Origin: Pseudo-nitzschia pungens | Taxonomy: Eukaryota > Bacillariophyta > Bacillariophyceae > Bacillariales > Bacillariaceae | NCBI GenBank assembly: GCA_037355855.1 | Contig: CM074761.1 | Coordinates: 3,367,346 to 3,431,345 of the forward strand | Length of the DNA: 64,000 nt | Direction: 5' to 3' | Part shown: positions 62,077 through 64,000 of the stretch, piece by piece | Layout: the number at the start of each line of letters is the position of its first letter | Position numbering within the stretch: position 1 is the stretch's first letter | Translations under genes and position numbers: made by a program | Notes under the pieces: model-generated | The model's database searches: none | The model's input: only the letters and a program-made list of their open reading frames with translations | What the model was told of the DNA's origin: nothing

Positions 62077-64000
62077 ATGCCGACCCTCATGGCACCACAA
62101 CCGACTCAGCCGAAGGGGCTGCAGTCTTATTCTCCCCCTCCCGGCAATGCACCTGCCGCCATTACGCTCAGCTTCGACGGGGTCGACTTCAAGCTTTGTC
62201 CAACGGATGATGATTCGGAAGTTTCGTACAAGACGAAAGCCGACAATGTGCTCTTGTCGTTGAAATCGTTCACCGGGACTCTGACCGTGTCCAGAGCGAT
62301 TCTTTCATCGTTGTTGAGCAGCTCTCAACCAGTAGCCACAGCGCCCACAACGACAACGTCAACGTCAACGTCAACAGTGTTCACGGCTCCAACGGTCGAG
62401 GACGATCTCGACTCCCCAGAGCAACACCAAAAGAAATCGCGACAGACGATCTCACCGAGACAGCAGACGCTTCCTTTCAACAAGACCGAACACAAGAGCC
62501 GAAAGAAGACGACCAAATCCAATGCCAAGCAGGGCGCAAAGAACGACAAGCAAACCAATCGCAAACGACGCATCGTTGCCGAAGTTTCCAAGATACCCAC
62601 GGACACCGATGCGAAACGAAGTCGCAATACCGCGGACAACGACGCGCTTGCGCCCATCAGCCTGGGCCAGGCCAGCCAACCCACTCAGCCGACGCAAATC
62701 GACACGGATGCCGACCATTTCAACGACAGCGGCGCACCATCGTCGATGGACGAGCAAGGCATTCGACCAGAGACGAACAATTTGGTCTCGAGCATGGGTG
62801 CACGTACCGGTACCTCTGTTCAAGACATCCTCGATCGCGATCGCAATCAAAGCAGCGAGGACTCTGTTGCCACCGTGAAGGATTCCGACGATTGTGACAT
62901 TATCGACATGGCTTTGAGCTCCGGCGATGGCGATGCCGACGTGGCAGACAGTGACTCGAACGACAAGAATGCCGGGGAAGACGTTGCCACCATTGCTGTA
63001 GATTTGATTGCCACCAGTACAGGTACGGGTTCTGCAGCTACCGGCGCGTTTTCCTATCCCGCACCCCCCGCGCGATGGGGACACACCATGACCAAAGTGG
63101 CGAATGGCCAGATTTTGGTGTACGGAGGTCAGTCCTTTGATGCCGAGGGCAATCCCGTCATCTTGTCGGATGTGCACGTTTATGATCCCAAGAACGGAGG
63201 TTCGTGGCACAAACCCATCAACTGCCGGGGAGAGGCCCGGCAATGGCACACCGCTACCTACATTCCCGGTCGGCAACAGATCATAGCCTTTGGGGGAGAA
63301 ACCATTGATCCGATCAAAAGGAAAGGAGCCAAAAGGGAAAAGATTATCACCAGCGATACTCTCCGCGTTCTCGACACGGAAATCATGCTTTGGTACCCTC
63401 CGGCCGCGTCGGGGGACGTTCCAACGGGTCGCAGCGGCCACACGGCGACATTCTTCCCGTCGACGAACGAGTTGATTCTTTTTGGTGGTGTCCGCGGTTC
63501 CAAGTGGCTCAACACTGTCAGTGTGCTGGACGTGACTCGCTGGATATGGACAACACCTAACATTGTCGGAACGGCCCCAAAACCACGGTCGTATCATTCG
63601 GCAACCGCAGTGGGAGCTCAGAGACTAGTAGTTTTTGGTGGAAACAACAAGACAAGCTGCTTCAACACCGTGCATGTATTGGAAGTAGTCGGCGACATTG
63701 ATGGTGACGGTATGAACGGTGGCACCGAAGGAGCCGACGGTTCCAGCGGTTGGAAATGGTCAAACCCAACCATCCGTGGGAAGGCGCCCTTCCCACGAAC
63801 GGGACACACAGCGACGCTTCTCGAAGACGGAAAGACGATCATGGTCTATGGAGGTTGGGATCCAAACGAAGAAGACGAGCTCACCGGGGAGGACAACATT
63901 TTCAAGGGAAGTTACCTCTTGGACACGCAGGAGTGGACATGGAAAAAGGGACCCGATCCCCGATCCGGCGGAAGCGGAAGCGCCAACCACGTGGTGGAAG
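62077..64000 (+). CDS. Kelch-repeat protein, 3' end outside the window
   Basis: Open from the ATG at 62077 to the window edge (at least 641 codons, no break). A short N-terminal globular stretch (about 27-80; AITLSFDGVDFKLCPTDDD, SLKSFTGTLTVSRAILSSL) precedes a long low-complexity, Thr/Asp/Lys-rich region with a basic patch KKSRQTISPRQQ. From about residue 325 Kelch blades begin: PPARWGHTMTK...ILVYGGQ, RQWHTATYI...IIAFGGE, RSGHTATFF...LILFGGV, PRSYHSATAV...LVVFGGN, PRTGHTATLL...IMVYGGW. At least five blades are visible, so a six- or seven-bladed propeller is expected once the rest is included. The propeller is a protein-interaction surface. No BTB or F-box is seen in the visible part, so its pathway is unknown. 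Confidence 0.85.
   Translation, partial: MPTLMAPQPTQPKGLQSYSPPPGNAPAAITLSFDGVDFKLCPTDDDSEVSYKTKADNVLLSLKSFTGTLTVSRAILSSLLSSSQPVATAPTTTTSTSTSTVFTAPTVEDDLDSPEQHQKKSRQTISPRQQTLPFNKTEHKSRKKTTKSNAKQGAKNDKQTNRKRRIVAEVSKIPTDTDAKRSRNTADNDALAPISLGQASQPTQPTQIDTDADHFNDSGAPSSMDEQGIRPETNNLVSSMGARTGTSVQDILDRDRNQSSEDSVATVKDSDDCDIIDMALSSGDGDADVADSDSNDKNAGEDVATIAVDLIATSTGTGSAATGAFSYPAPPARWGHTMTKVANGQILVYGGQSFDAEGNPVILSDVHVYDPKNGGSWHKPINCRGEARQWHTATYIPGRQQIIAFGGETIDPIKRKGAKREKIITSDTLRVLDTEIMLWYPPAASGDVPTGRSGHTATFFPSTNELILFGGVRGSKWLNTVSVLDVTRWIWTTPNIVGTAPKPRSYHSATAVGAQRLVVFGGNNKTSCFNTVHVLEVVGDIDGDGMNGGTEGADGSSGWKWSNPTIRGKAPFPRTGHTATLLEDGKTIMVYGGWDPNEEDELTGEDNIFKGSYLLDTQEWTWKKGPDPRSGGSGSANHVVE

Noticed and set aside
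62452..63597. 381-codon minus-strand ORF opposite the Kelch gene
   Set aside because: The plus strand shows five Kelch blades in a continuous frame; the antisense ORF has no domain.
1..64000. CRISPR arrays, prokaryotic operons, insertion sequences, intact retrotransposons
   Set aside because: No regularly spaced repeats, transposase, integrase or reverse-transcriptase motifs were seen; the only arrays are micro- and minisatellites.

Overview
This is nuclear DNA of a photosynthetic stramenopile, most likely a pennate diatom. The reasons are short GT-AG introns (mostly 73-160 bp) in many genes, two proteins with the diatom-expanded DUF6824 domain, proteins with an ER-type signal peptide followed by Phe as used for diatom plastid import, and eukaryotic spliceosome, nuclear-pore and Golgi genes. 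I would not name a species. The window holds 23 protein genes, about one per 2.8 kb. No rRNA, tRNA, CRISPR array or intact transposon was recognised.

Layout. 0.8-4.6 kb: PRP5-type DEAD-box helicase (-), carrying two one-base frameshifts. 5.2-5.9 kb: a composite minisatellite. 6.3-9.7 kb: U1-70K (-) head-to-head with a lipin-type phosphatidate phosphatase (+). 11.0-15.6 kb: a tiny candidate G-gamma gene (+) and an OSCA/CSC1 channel (-). 17.0-26.8 kb: a DUF6824 gene (+), a plastid-type SnoaL/NTF2-like protein (+), Nup54 (-), a plastid/thylakoid Rossmann protein (-) and a second DUF6824 gene (+). 27.2-35.8 kb: an unknown membrane protein (-), COQ3 (+), a GH47 mannosidase (-) and a prolyl-hydroxylase/ankyrin protein (-). 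36.8-43.9 kb: BRR2 (+). 44.0-50.7 kb: a His-rich two-HMG-box protein (-), PCH2/TRIP13 (+), a two-RRM hnRNP (-) and mitochondrial uS9 (+). 51.1-61.3 kb: DNA topoisomerase II in seven exons (-) and a TMEM94/ERMA-like P-type ATPase (-). 62.1 kb to the end: a Kelch protein (+) cut by the window edge.

Genes are monocistronic with short spacers. No operon-like pathway is evident, although components of the U1 (U1-70K), U2 (PRP5) and U5 (BRR2) snRNPs all lie within 44 kb. Two cross-cutting patterns deserve attention. First, a family of short words built on TAAGGTT/AACCTTA, often in perfect inverted repeats, is concentrated upstream of genes and essentially absent from tail-to-tail spacers. Second, four otherwise intact genes (PRP5 twice, lipin, the HMG protein, and PCH2 near its start) each need exactly one surplus base skipped per site to restore a family-like protein. 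This is either an assembly signature, allele decay, or less likely a biological +1 shift. Exon coordinates below were worked out by hand from splice signals and family similarity.
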